Shown here: piece by piece, positions 1-8,716 of the stretch
Numbering within the stretch: the first letter of the stretch is position 1
Layout: the number at the start of each line of letters is the position of its first letter
Assembly: GCA_030666985.1 (NCBI GenBank)
Contig: DAOUWT010000003.1
Coordinates: forward strand, 1 to 36,648
Direction of reading: 5' to 3'
From: Chloroflexota bacterium
Lineage (GTDB): Bacteria; Chloroflexota; Anaerolineae; Anaerolineales; UBA11858
Length of the DNA: 36,648 bases
The notes under the pieces: generated by a model
The model's input: the letters and a program-made list of their open reading frames with translations, nothing else
Databases searched by the model: none
Told to the model about the DNA's origin: nothing
Program-made: the position numbers and the translations under genes

Positions 1-100
1 AACGAGGAGAAATCTTGGTTTCAGTCTACCATTCACTTACGATGGAAAGATTTCTCCCTGTGGTCGAAATGACATGCTACAACTTAATGATATTGACTGA
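1..100. repeat. MITE-like palindromic repeat, copy 1 (truncated by window edge)
   Basis: aacgaggagaaatcttggtttcagtctaccattcacttacg..ggaaagatttctccctgtggtcgaaatgacat..caacttaatgatattgact recurs at about 5818-5982 and 17982-18102; internal inverted arms gagaaatctt/aagatttctc. Confidence 0.85.
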
Positions 101-127
101 ACACTGAATACTGGACACTGAATACTA

Positions 128-1387
128 TCACTCATGCACCGTCGCCGCCACAAACGACAGCCCATTCTCTGTCAACGCCCAGGCGGTTTTGTTGAGGGAG
201 TCAATCTTGTCCTGGAAGTTGAGGGCCAGGGCGTCCCAATCGCCGGAGGCAATGACTTCTTCTTTGTCGCGGAAGTAGTCCAGGATGTCGGAGGGATGCT
301 CGCGGGTCTGGTCAATTTCGGGGTCGCCGCCTTCGTGTTTGGCGGAGATGTTGGCTACGTGGTCGGCGATCTCTATCAATTCGTCGCGGCGGTTGTAGGG
401 CTGGATGACAATGCTCTTGTAAGTCTCGACTATATGATGCTCGAAGCGCACCACGTCCTCGAAGCCCCAATCCTTGCGGAATTGAGCCGTGATCTCCATG
501 GTCTCGTTGTTGATGCTGTTGCTCCAGTTGAAGCCTATCAGGGGGGATGTGCCATCCTCGCGGGCGAAGAGCTTGGCCCCCAGCAGAGTCCACAACCCGG
601 CGTAGGGGTTATCGTTACCCATGTAGACCGAGATTTTGAATTCAATATCCACACCCAAGCGGTGGAGCATGTAGCCGAGGAAGACTGTTCCAGGGTTGAT
701 GTTCAGCACTTGTTTGATGCCATATTCGGTGTAGTAATAGAGATATTCATCCAACCACGCGAGGGCATGGTCGTTAGGCTGACCTACGCCGCCAAAGTAA
801 CCGGTGATAGTCTCTGGGCCGCCCAAGTGGATATTGGAACCGTCTGTGCCTTTTGTGTCGAGGGTTTCCACGTAGCTGGCCCCCACAATTTGCATAGCGG
901 CGGCAAAAGCGGCCAGGTCGCCGTCTTCTTCTTGTTCTTTCATCTGGCGAACGCGGATGAAGCGGCCCGGCATGAGCAATTCTTCTTTGATAGCACGCTT
1001 GGCTGTCGTGATCAAATAAGGGAAATATTGGCACGCGCTGACTTCCAGGGTGACGGCAAAGTCATCGGCGAAATCAGTTTCCTTGGCTTTATCTCCCATC
1101 ACCTTGCGCCGGTAGGCGTCCACGCTGATGAAAGCGCCCTGGTCACGCTGCTCGGTGAGCCATTCTAAATCTCTGAGATATTCTGGTTTGGTTTCTTTCA
1201 CCTTGGCAAGCAGGTTCTCCATCTTGCGGGCTTCCTGTGCCTTAGCGTTGATCTCTTCAGGCGTGCCGTATTTGGCCACCACCTCAAAGAAATCATTCAT
1301 CACGCGCATTTCCGGGTCAAGCAAAACCTTGTTAATAGCATCAATGCGGTCGGGGGATATTTGTAGTCGTTTTCGTAAATCGGTCAT
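128..1387 (-). CDS. Conserved hypothetical protein, 419 aa, likely co-transcribed with panB
   Basis: Long ORF, normal coding composition, same strand and 63 nt downstream of panB; no family recognised. Confidence 0.85.
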   Translation of the reverse strand: MTDLRKRLQISPDRIDAINKVLLDPEMRVMNDFFEVVAKYGTPEEINAKAQEARKMENLLAKVKETKPEYLRDLEWLTEQRDQGAFISVDAYRRKVMGDKAKETDFADDFAVTLEVSACQYFPYLITTAKRAIKEELLMPGRFIRVRQMKEQEEDGDLAAFAAAMQIVGASYVETLDTKGTDGSNIHLGGPETITGYFGGVGQPNDHALAWLDEYLYYYTEYGIKQVLNINPGTVFLGYMLHRLGVDIEFKISVYMGNDNPYAGLWTLLGAKLFAREDGTSPLIGFNWSNSINNETMEITAQFRKDWGFEDVVRFEHHIVETYKSIVIQPYNRRDELIEIADHVANISAKHEGGDPEIDQTREHPSDILDYFRDKEEVIASGDWDALALNFQDKIDSLNKTAWALTENGLSFVAATVHE

Positions 1388-1450
1388 AATATTCTCCTGG
1401 GGGTAGTCGTTAGTCTCGTAGTCGTTAGTCGCCGCAGACTATCAGACTAA

Positions 1451-2305
1451 TCAATCCATCAACTCCATCAAATCGTCGTATTCTTCGTCTTTCATGGTGA
1501 ACCAATTCTCACGCTGGGGGAAGGTTTTGTCGGTCACTTCGCTCACGTACTCTTGCAGTCCATTCAGGATTATTTCTCCGGCGTTGCCGAAGACTTTTGC
1601 CATGCGCGGCGTAAAGTCGGGGTAGAGGCCGAACATGTCGTGGTAAATCAACAATTGGCCATGAGCGTGGGGGCCGGAACCGAGGCTTAGTATCAGGCAA
1701 TCTTTAGCTCGCTCGGTGATGATCTTGCAGACCCGGTCGGGAACCATTTCTAGCAAGATGGCAAAAGCTCCCGCTTCTTCAATGGCCTTGGCATCGTCAA
1801 TGATCTGTTTGGCCTGGTGCGCTCCCCGCCCCTGCACGCGGAAGCCTCCCAGGGCGGCCACGCTCTGCGGGGTGAGTCCCAGGTGACCAACGACGGGAAT
1901 CCCGGCTGCACGAATCCCGGCCACTCTGCTGGCGATCTCACTTCCACCTTCTAGCTTAATCGCGTCACAACTTGCCTCGGCCATAAATCTCCCCGCGCTA
2001 AGGATGGCTGTTTCAGTGCTGGCCTGGTAGCTCATGTAGGGCATGTCTCCTACCAAAAAAGCTGTTGGCGCTCCCCGTCGAACGGCTTGGGTGTGGCGGA
2101 TCATGTCGTCCATGGTCACGGGCAAAGTGCTGTCGTAGCCCAGCATGGTCATCCCTAAACTGTCGCCGACCAAGATCATGTCTATGCCAGCTTGCTCCTG
2201 AAAAGATGCGGTGGGGTAGTCGTAACAGGTCAACCACGAAATAGGGTCTCCCTTTTTAGCTTTGCCGAACAATGTGCGAATAGTAACTTTTTTACGGTCT
2301 GACAT
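1451..2305 (-). CDS. panB: 3-methyl-2-oxobutanoate hydroxymethyltransferase (ketopantoate hydroxymethyltransferase)
   Basis: SWLTCYDYPTASFQEQAGIDMILVGDSLGMTMLGYDSTLPVTMDDMIRHTQAVRRG and GHLGLTPQSV are PanB signatures. Confidence 0.97.
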   Translation of the reverse strand: MSDRKKVTIRTLFGKAKKGDPISWLTCYDYPTASFQEQAGIDMILVGDSLGMTMLGYDSTLPVTMDDMIRHTQAVRRGAPTAFLVGDMPYMSYQASTETAILSAGRFMAEASCDAIKLEGGSEIASRVAGIRAAGIPVVGHLGLTPQSVAALGGFRVQGRGAHQAKQIIDDAKAIEEAGAFAILLEMVPDRVCKIITERAKDCLILSLGSGPHAHGQLLIYHDMFGLYPDFTPRMAKVFGNAGEIILNGLQEYVSEVTDKTFPQRENWFTMKDEEYDDLMELMD

Positions 2306-2463
2306 TTTGAACCTCCGTTATGTGAGTGAATGTGGCGTTAAACGTAATGAGTAAAACGTGAAGCGTAAACCCATTGGGTATTATAAACTGCGGCTGTCCT
2401 TTATTCAATTGACGTTTATCCATAAATGGGGGGAATAGGGAAACAGGAGAGATAGAGGATGCA

Positions 2464-2580
2464 AAGTGCTCCCCGCCGCCATCCGCCCCCACACACGCTA
2501 CCCGCCCCCCCGCCGCCGCTATCTGCCCCCCGCCCGCCATCCCCCGCCGCCACCCGCTCTCCCCCCAGCCATTCGCCACC
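2464..2580. repeat. C-rich low-complexity tract
   Basis: ctccccgccgccatccgcccccacacacgctacccgcccccccgccgccgctatctgccccccgcccgcc...; nearly G-free on + strand. Confidence 0.8.
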
Positions 2581-2720
2581 CTAATATATCTCTGATATAT
2601 CATCTGAATATTGTGACGAATATAACTTGCAAGGAATGCATTTTTTGACAATAATAGGCGTGGTGTATTAGAGTGGAGAATTTTTTATCAATAAGATATG
2701 ATCGTAAGGGAGTTGATTTT

Positions 2721-3602
2721 ATGACAGCAAAAAAAATTGATGGCCGAGCAATTGCTAAAGACATCCGCGAGGCAGTAAAAGCTGATGTGGCTGCTATGGT
2801 CGCCGAGGGGTATAATCCCCCCGGTCTGGCGACAGTCTTGGTTGGCGAAGACCCAGCTTCACAGGTTTATGTGCGTATGAAGCATAAAGCCTGCGAAGAG
2901 GCGGGCATTAAATCCTTTCAGCACAAATTGCCAGCCACATCCACCCAAGAAGAAGTGGAAATTTTGGTGAAAGAGTTGAACGCAGACCCAGAAGTTCATG
3001 GTATTTTGGTACAATTGCCACTGCCCGATGGCATGGATGATGAACAAGTGCTAAACGCTATTAGTATTGAAAAAGACGTAGACGGCTTCCACCCCCTCAA
3101 CATTGGACGTCTCGCTCAAAAAGGGCGCGAACCTCGATTTGTCCCTTGCACACCCAATGGCTGCATTCACCTTTTGAAAACTTCAGGTATTGAACTAGAA
3201 GGCGCTAACGCGGTTGTTCTAGGACGTTCTAACATTGTGGGCATGCCAGTAGCTCTTTTGTTGGTAGAGGAAAACGCCACGGTTACTATTTGTCACTCAC
3301 GCACACGCGACCTCGAAGCAAAATGCCGTGAGGCAGATGTTTTGATAGCCGCCGTGGGACGTCCCGAAATGGTGCGTGGCGATTGGATTAAACCTGGGGC
3401 CGCTGTCATTGACGTAGGCGTGAACCGCGTGGATGATGAAACCGCCAAGCGAGGTTATCGCCTCGTGGGGGATGTTGCCTACGAGGAAGCCCAACAAGTC
3501 GCGGGGCACTTAACCCCGGTTCCGGGTGGAGTTGGTCCCATGACCATTGCCATGTTGCTTCGCAACACCGTTCGTTCTGCGAAAGTCGCTTACAGCGAAT
3601 AA
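2721..3602 (+). CDS. folD: Bifunctional methylenetetrahydrofolate dehydrogenase/methenyltetrahydrofolate cyclohydrolase FolD
   Basis: [65 protein letters not shown]. Start at 2721 preferred over 2673 because of the SD aagggag upstream. Confidence 0.96.
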   Translation: MTAKKIDGRAIAKDIREAVKADVAAMVAEGYNPPGLATVLVGEDPASQVYVRMKHKACEEAGIKSFQHKLPATSTQEEVEILVKELNADPEVHGILVQLPLPDGMDDEQVLNAISIEKDVDGFHPLNIGRLAQKGREPRFVPCTPNGCIHLLKTSGIELEGANAVVLGRSNIVGMPVALLLVEENATVTICHSRTRDLEAKCREADVLIAAVGRPEMVRGDWIKPGAAVIDVGVNRVDDETAKRGYRLVGDVAYEEAQQVAGHLTPVPGGVGPMTIAMLLRNTVRSAKVAYSE

Positions 3603-3785
3603 TTTCCACTTGAATATTTTTGGCTCTTTGAGATTTCACAGGATTTACCAGTGAAACGTAATGCGTGATGCGTGAGGTACTCGGTCACGTTTCACGTTTT
3701 ACGCTTCACTTTCTTCTCAACCCCGTAAGTTCCTAGAGACCCATATTCTTTTTAGACACATTTCTATATACAAGGAGTAAAACAA

Positions 3786-5672
3786 ATGCCTATCGAAATT
3801 AAGCACCCCGTCCCCTCAGATATTGACATCGCTCATGCCGCCGAGAAATTTCCAATCTCAAAAATAGCAAAAGAGGTTGGTTTGTTGGAAGATGAACTGG
3901 AACTTTACGGCAAATATAAAGCCAAGGTAACGCTAGACGTCCTGGAACGTTTGAAGGATGTCCCCAATGGAAAATACATTGACGTGACCGCCATCACCCC
4001 CACACCTTTGGGAGAGGGAAAAACAGTCACCACCATCGGCCTCAGCCAAGGATTACACTATATTGGCAAAAAGGTCTTCACCTGCATCCGTCAGCCATCG
4101 CAAGGCCCAACTTTTGGCATCAAGGGCGGCGCGGCTGGCGGCGGATATGCCCAAGTTGTGCCTATGGAGGATTTCAACCTCCACCTGACGGGTGACATCC
4201 ACGCCGTGGGTGCGGCGCATAACCTCTTGGCCGCGGCAATCGATAACCGCATGGCGAAAGAAGCCCGCTGGAGCACCGATTTCTTGGCCAAAGCTCTTTG
4301 CCCGGACGGCGAATACACCGACTCCATGCGCAAACGATTAAAGAAATTAGGCATCAAGTCAGAAAAACCCTCCGATTTGAACGACGCAGACAAAGAGCGC
4401 ATGTTCCGCCTCAACATTGACCCCGACGCCGTTCAATGGCGGCGCGTGGTAGATGTCTCCGACGCTGCGCTGCGCGACATCACCGTTGGCAAGGGCGGCA
4501 AGGGTAATGGCCTGGTGCGCGAAAGCGGATATGACATCACCGTGGCCTCCGAGATCATGGCCGCACTTGCCATGTGCTCCGACCTGGCAGACTTGCGCGA
4601 ACGCATGGGCCGTATCATCATCGGCACCAGCAAAAAAGGCGGCAAGATGCACGCTGGGACTATTGAACCCATCACAGCCGAGGACCTGAACGTAGCCGGC
4701 GCGATGACCGTTTTGCTCAAGGATGCTATCAAGCCTAACCTGATGCAGACCCTGCCCGGCAGCCCGGCCTTTGTACACTGTGGGCCATTCGCTAACATCG
4801 CCCAGGGCAACAGCTCCATCATCGCCGATAAAATCGCCCTCAAGCTGGCTGATTATGTAGTCACCGAGTCCGGTTTTGGCGCTGACTGCGGCATGGAAAA
4901 GTTCATGAACCTCAAATGCCGCTACAGTGGATTAGTTCCCGATTGCGTGGTGCTGGTCGCTACCATTCGCGCCCTAAAGATGCACGGCGGCGGCCCCAAG
5001 GTTGTCGCTGGCAAACCTCTAGGAAAAGCTTATACTGAGGAAAACCTAGAATTACTAGAGGCCGGCTTGCCCAACTTGTTGCAGCATATTGAGAACGCGG
5101 TCAAATTTGGCGTGCCGGTAGTGGTAGCCATCAACCGCTTCAAGTACGACACTGACGCCGAGGTCGAGTTGATCCGCAAACGCGCCAAGGAAACAGGCGC
5201 CGAGGACGCAGCCATGCACTTTGTTTGGGCCAAGGGCGGCGAGGGCGGAGCCGAGCTTGCTCGCGCAGTCGTCAAAGCCTGCGAAAAACCGAACAATTTC
5301 AAATTCCTCTACGATGACGATATGTCCATCAAAGAAAAGATCGAGACCGTCGCCCGTGAAATCTACCGCGCTGACGGAGTGGACTATACACCCGAGGCGG
5401 AGGCCAAGATCAAGCAATTCACCAAGATGGGCCTGAGCCATCTGCCACTTTGTATGGCGAAAACTCACTTATCGTTCACGCATGATCCGGCGCTCAAGGG
5501 CACGCCGCGCGGATTCCGCATGCCAATCACCGACGTGCGGGCCAGCGTGGGGGCAGGGTTCATCTTCCCCCTCTGCGGCACAATGAAGACCATGCCCGGA
5601 CTACCCACCCGCCCAGTTTTCACGGATATTGAAATTGATGTGAAAACCGGTGAGGTCTTAGGGTTATCATAA
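3786..5672 (+). CDS. fhs: Formate--tetrahydrofolate ligase
   Basis: TPTPLGEGKTVTTIGLSQGL P-loop-like motif, RQPSQGPTFGIKGGAAGGGYAQV, MPGLPTRP C-terminus. Confidence 0.98.
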   Translation: MPIEIKHPVPSDIDIAHAAEKFPISKIAKEVGLLEDELELYGKYKAKVTLDVLERLKDVPNGKYIDVTAITPTPLGEGKTVTTIGLSQGLHYIGKKVFTCIRQPSQGPTFGIKGGAAGGGYAQVVPMEDFNLHLTGDIHAVGAAHNLLAAAIDNRMAKEARWSTDFLAKALCPDGEYTDSMRKRLKKLGIKSEKPSDLNDADKERMFRLNIDPDAVQWRRVVDVSDAALRDITVGKGGKGNGLVRESGYDITVASEIMAALAMCSDLADLRERMGRIIIGTSKKGGKMHAGTIEPITAEDLNVAGAMTVLLKDAIKPNLMQTLPGSPAFVHCGPFANIAQGNSSIIADKIALKLADYVVTESGFGADCGMEKFMNLKCRYSGLVPDCVVLVATIRALKMHGGGPKVVAGKPLGKAYTEENLELLEAGLPNLLQHIENAVKFGVPVVVAINRFKYDTDAEVELIRKRAKETGAEDAAMHFVWAKGGEGGAELARAVVKACEKPNNFKFLYDDDMSIKEKIETVAREIYRADGVDYTPEAEAKIKQFTKMGLSHLPLCMAKTHLSFTHDPALKGTPRGFRMPITDVRASVGAGFIFPLCGTMKTMPGLPTRPVFTDIEIDVKTGEVLGLS

Positions 5673-5696
5673 CCGTAGGTTGCGAAGCTTAAATGT

Positions 5697-5736
5697 AAAA
5701 GGGTGGCTGTTGCCTGCGGTAGTAGCCACCCTTTTT
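5697..5736 (+). terminator. Rho-independent terminator after fhs
   Basis: aaaagggtggct-loop-agccacccttttt. Confidence 0.88.
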
Positions 5737-5817
5737 GCGAATCACCCGCAGGTGCATTGCACTTCAGGCTTTTAGAGTGCGTTGCACCTATGGAATCCAT
5801 CACTCATTACTCTTTAC

Positions 5818-5982
5818 TCAATGTCGTTAAGTTAGGCAATTAATCATGTCATTTCGACGAGGTTTCGGCACGATTACCGCCGAATAACGAGGAGAAATCT
5901 TGGTTTCAGTCTACTATTCACTTGCGACGGAAAGATTTCTCACTTCGTTCGAAATGACATGTTACAACTAAATGACATTGAC
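5818..5982. repeat. MITE-like palindromic repeat, copy 2 (full length)
   Basis: tcaatgtcgttaagttag..catgtcatttcgacgagg..gagaaatctt..aagatttctc..ttcgaaatgacatg..ctaaatgacattga: nested inverted repeats. Confidence 0.88.
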
Positions 5983-6004
5983 TCTTTGCTCATCACTCTC
6001 ACAA

Positions 6005-6781
6005 ATGAAACAACCCGGCACCGCACCAGTTCGCAGGTACACCTACCGCCAGGAGTGGCAGCTTGGCGAAGTTGAAATAATCGAAGAAACGCTCATCACT
6101 ATTTACGTCAACGAGCAAGAGCTGATCACCTTAATGGGTTCCCCGCTCAACCTGGATTGGCTGGCCTTAGGATTTTTGAAAAACGAGGGCCTAATTGAGG
6201 GACTTGATGAAGTCGAGCAGATTCGAGTTAACCCCAGTGGCTGCGGCGTTGAAGTGTGGCTGAGTCGCAGTTTCGAAAAACCTGAGCGCATTATCGCTAC
6301 CTCTGGGTGCGGCCGGGGAGTCACTTTCAGCGATCCTTCAGTTGAGATCGAACCATTCCGCGACACTTTAAGAATTGAACCCCAAAGTCTTTCAGAAGCT
6401 ATCAACCGCCTCCAATCCAAAGACAGCCTATACGCCCGCGCTCGCGGCGTCCACGCTGCAGGGCTGCTGGATCCCGATAGCAATCAATTGCTTGCGGTCG
6501 CAGAAGACATTGGCCGTCATAACAGCATTGACAAAGTCCGCGGAGCTTGCTTGGTTGAGGGGATTGAAACACGTGGGCGCGTTCTCCTGACCACCGGGCG
6601 TGTTTCCTCCGAGATGCTGCGTAAAGGGGCCTTGATGGGCTGCCCGATCATCGCCTCCCGCACCTCGCCCACCTCCCTCTCGGTGAATATGGCCCGCGCC
6701 TGGAACATCACCCTGGTCGGTTATGTCCGCAGGGAAGGGGTGCAGGTTTATAGTTTTCCAGAGCGAATGGGGTACAATTGA
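6005..6781 (+). CDS. fdhD: Formate dehydrogenase accessory sulfurtransferase FdhD
   Basis: TSGCGRGVTF, GVHAAGLLD, AEDIGRHNSIDKVRGA, TTGRVSSEML, ASRTSPTSLSVNMA. The 5972 start lies inside the repeat; 6005 (MKQPGTAPVRR) is preferred. Confidence 0.93.
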   Translation: MKQPGTAPVRRYTYRQEWQLGEVEIIEETLITIYVNEQELITLMGSPLNLDWLALGFLKNEGLIEGLDEVEQIRVNPSGCGVEVWLSRSFEKPERIIATSGCGRGVTFSDPSVEIEPFRDTLRIEPQSLSEAINRLQSKDSLYARARGVHAAGLLDPDSNQLLAVAEDIGRHNSIDKVRGACLVEGIETRGRVLLTTGRVSSEMLRKGALMGCPIIASRTSPTSLSVNMARAWNITLVGYVRREGVQVYSFPERMGYN

Positions 6782-6860
6782 CGGTAGTGGTTATATATTG
6801 ACTGATAAAGTATCTTCAGATATGTTGTAAATTAACAAAAACTATCTGGAGGTATCCCTT

Positions 6861-6960
6861 ATGATTTGTGAAATCATCACGCATTCTTGCACAAAATGTA
6901 GCAGCATCAATATTGTTAAAAATGGTAAAGATTACAAAAATAAGCAAAAGTTTCACTGTC
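6861..6960 (+). pseudogene. Truncated transposase N-terminus (IS1 InsA-like zinc ribbon remnant)
   Basis: CTKCSSINIVKNGKDYKNKQKFHC resembles the InsA-type zinc ribbon, then runs into repeat-derived sequence. Confidence 0.5.
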
Positions 6961-7230
6961 ATTGCGAGTGTCGCCACAGCGCGTTTGGTGCTGCTCAAAG
7001 GGAAAGAAACTTAATGGCATGTCATTGCGAACCCCGGTTTTTGGGGTGTGGCAATCTCCCTGAACACTGTGCCCCTTTGTTGTTCAGGGAGGCTGCCGCG
7101 TCACAAAAGGCGTTCCTCGCAGCGACATATGTTTCTTAGTAGGAACGGCGTGAAACAGAGAGACGAAGCAATCTCCCGGATGACGGGGGGACTGCCACGT
7201 CGCAAAAAACGCTCCTCGCAGTGACATATT
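6957..7230. repeat. Composite of gtcattgcga../..caatctccc../..cctcgcagYgacata interspersed repeat elements
   Basis: tgtcattgcga occurs at about 6957 and 7020; rggcgttcctcgcagcgacata (about 7107) and acgctcctcgcagtgacata (about 7208) are repeated in inverse relation to it. Confidence 0.75.
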
Positions 7231-7282
7231 AATGAAAGTGTAAAGTCAATTCTAAACCATTCCACATTCACGGAGGCTATCT

Positions 7283-7840
7283 ATGCTTACTGAGATATAT
7301 ACAGAAACAAAAACTCGCATGAAAGGCGCCATCGAAGCACTTCAGGATGAACTTAACATCATTCGCACAGGACGAGCAAACCCTGCTTTGGTAGAAATGC
7401 TTCCCATAGAATATTATGGAACCGAAACACCATTGCGGGAGCTGGCTAGCATAAGTGTCCCAGAAGCAAGGTCGCTGCTCATCCGCCCTTATGATCCTTC
7501 TACCCTCAAAAACATCGAACGCTCTATTCTGAAGTCAGATTTGGGACTTATGCCGAATAATAATGGAGAAAATATCCATCTCAACCTCCCAACTCTTACC
7601 GGGGAACGCCGCAAGGAATTAGTTCGAGTCGTTAGCTCCAAAGGAGAAGAGACCCGTATAGCAATTCGTAACATCCGGCGCGACAGTATCCGCGATTTAC
7701 GGAGCTTCGAAGAGGAAAACTTGCTTACCGAAGATGATCTTCACCTGGGCAAAGAGGAAGTTCAAAAGATCACAGATCAATTCAGCGCGGAAGTAGGCGA
7801 TATTTGTGAGCGCAAAGAAAAAGAAGTTATGGAAGTGTAG
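7283..7840 (+). CDS. frr: Ribosome recycling factor
   Basis: IIRTGRANPALVEMLPIEYYGTETPLRELASISVPEARSLLIRPYD; 185 aa. Confidence 0.98.
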   Translation: MLTEIYTETKTRMKGAIEALQDELNIIRTGRANPALVEMLPIEYYGTETPLRELASISVPEARSLLIRPYDPSTLKNIERSILKSDLGLMPNNNGENIHLNLPTLTGERRKELVRVVSSKGEETRIAIRNIRRDSIRDLRSFEEENLLTEDDLHLGKEEVQKITDQFSAEVGDICERKEKEVMEV

Positions 7841-7884
7841 GCCATAAGGGAAGTCGCAAAAAAACAGCCATCCCAAAATCTGAG

Positions 7885-7940
7885 TGAAACGTGAAGACGT
7901 GAAGCGTAAAATCACGTTTTCACGTTTCACGTCTTCACGA
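7885..7940. repeat. CGTGAAACGTGA-type palindromic repeat after frr
   Basis: gtgaaacgtgaagacgtgaagcgtaaaatcacgttttcacgtttcacgtcttcac: inverted arms. Confidence 0.8.
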
Positions 7941-7978
7941 AGTTGGGATGATTATTTATATGGAACTTTCACTTAATC

Positions 7979-8710
7979 ATGAACACGGACTCTGACAGAA
8001 ACCTCCCCGAAAAAATACCCCAGCACGTCGCCATCATAATGGATGGGAATGGGCGCTGGGCGCGAGCTAGAGGGTTGCCACGGCTAGCCGGGCATCGAGC
8101 GGGTACAGAAAATCTTAGAGCTATTCTCGAAGCAAGCGTTGAGTTCGGCATTAAATACCTCACCATCTATGCTTTCTCTACTGAAAATTGGAGCCGTCCG
8201 GAGACAGAAGTGAGCGGCCTCATGCGCATCTTCAAAAACGCGTTTGGCCAAGAGCTTCGAAACTTACACGAAAACGGCGTTCAACTAAGACATATTGGCA
8301 AATTAGACCGCATTGACACCCCTCTCCAACAGAAAATTAAAGATGCTGTTGAACTCACGAAAAACAATGAGCGGCTTATTCTCAACATAGCATTTAATTA
8401 TGGTGGACGAGATGAAATCATCCACGTTATTCAAGAAATCATCAAAGACGGGAGAGCACCAGAAGAAATAGATGACGAGTTGATCAACCAATATCTATAT
8501 ACCGCCGATTCTCCGGACCCTGATCTCATCATCCGAACATCGGGCGAGATGCGTGCCAGCAACTTCCTCGTCTGGCAGGGAGTGTACGCGGAATGGTATT
8601 TCCCCACAGTCTATTGGCCTGACTTCGGGAAAGAAGAACTAAGAAAAGCTTTATTCGATTATAGCGAACGCGAACGTCGTTTTGGACGTGTTTCACCTGG
8701 AGATGCTTAA
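7979..8710 (+). CDS. uppS: Isoprenyl transferase (di-trans,poly-cis-decaprenylcistransferase family)
   Basis: HVAIIMDGNGRWARARGLPRLAGHRAG, YAFSTENWSRP, FNYGGRDEI, PDPDLIIRTSGEMRASNFLVWQ. Confidence 0.98.
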   Translation: MNTDSDRNLPEKIPQHVAIIMDGNGRWARARGLPRLAGHRAGTENLRAILEASVEFGIKYLTIYAFSTENWSRPETEVSGLMRIFKNAFGQELRNLHENGVQLRHIGKLDRIDTPLQQKIKDAVELTKNNERLILNIAFNYGGRDEIIHVIQEIIKDGRAPEEIDDELINQYLYTADSPDPDLIIRTSGEMRASNFLVWQGVYAEWYFPTVYWPDFGKEELRKALFDYSERERRFGRVSPGDA

Positions 8711-8716
8711 ACTTTC

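Noticed and set aside
134-1168. 344-aa + strand ORF
   Set aside because: Antisense to the 419-aa - strand gene; low-complexity translation typical of a shadow ORF.
2292-2651. 119-aa - strand ORF over the C-rich tract
   Set aside because: Translation is low complexity and overlaps panB start region and the folD promoter region.
2645-2671. TTGACA + tattag promoter for folD
   Set aside because: -35 is perfect, but the spacer is about 15 nt and the -10 is weak; not firm enough to list.
4359-4843. 139-aa and 136-aa - strand ORFs inside fhs
   Set aside because: Shadow ORFs antisense to a strongly supported CDS.
6816-6998. 60-aa - strand ORF near the transposase remnant
   Set aside because: AT-rich translation antisense to the zinc-ribbon remnant; no support.
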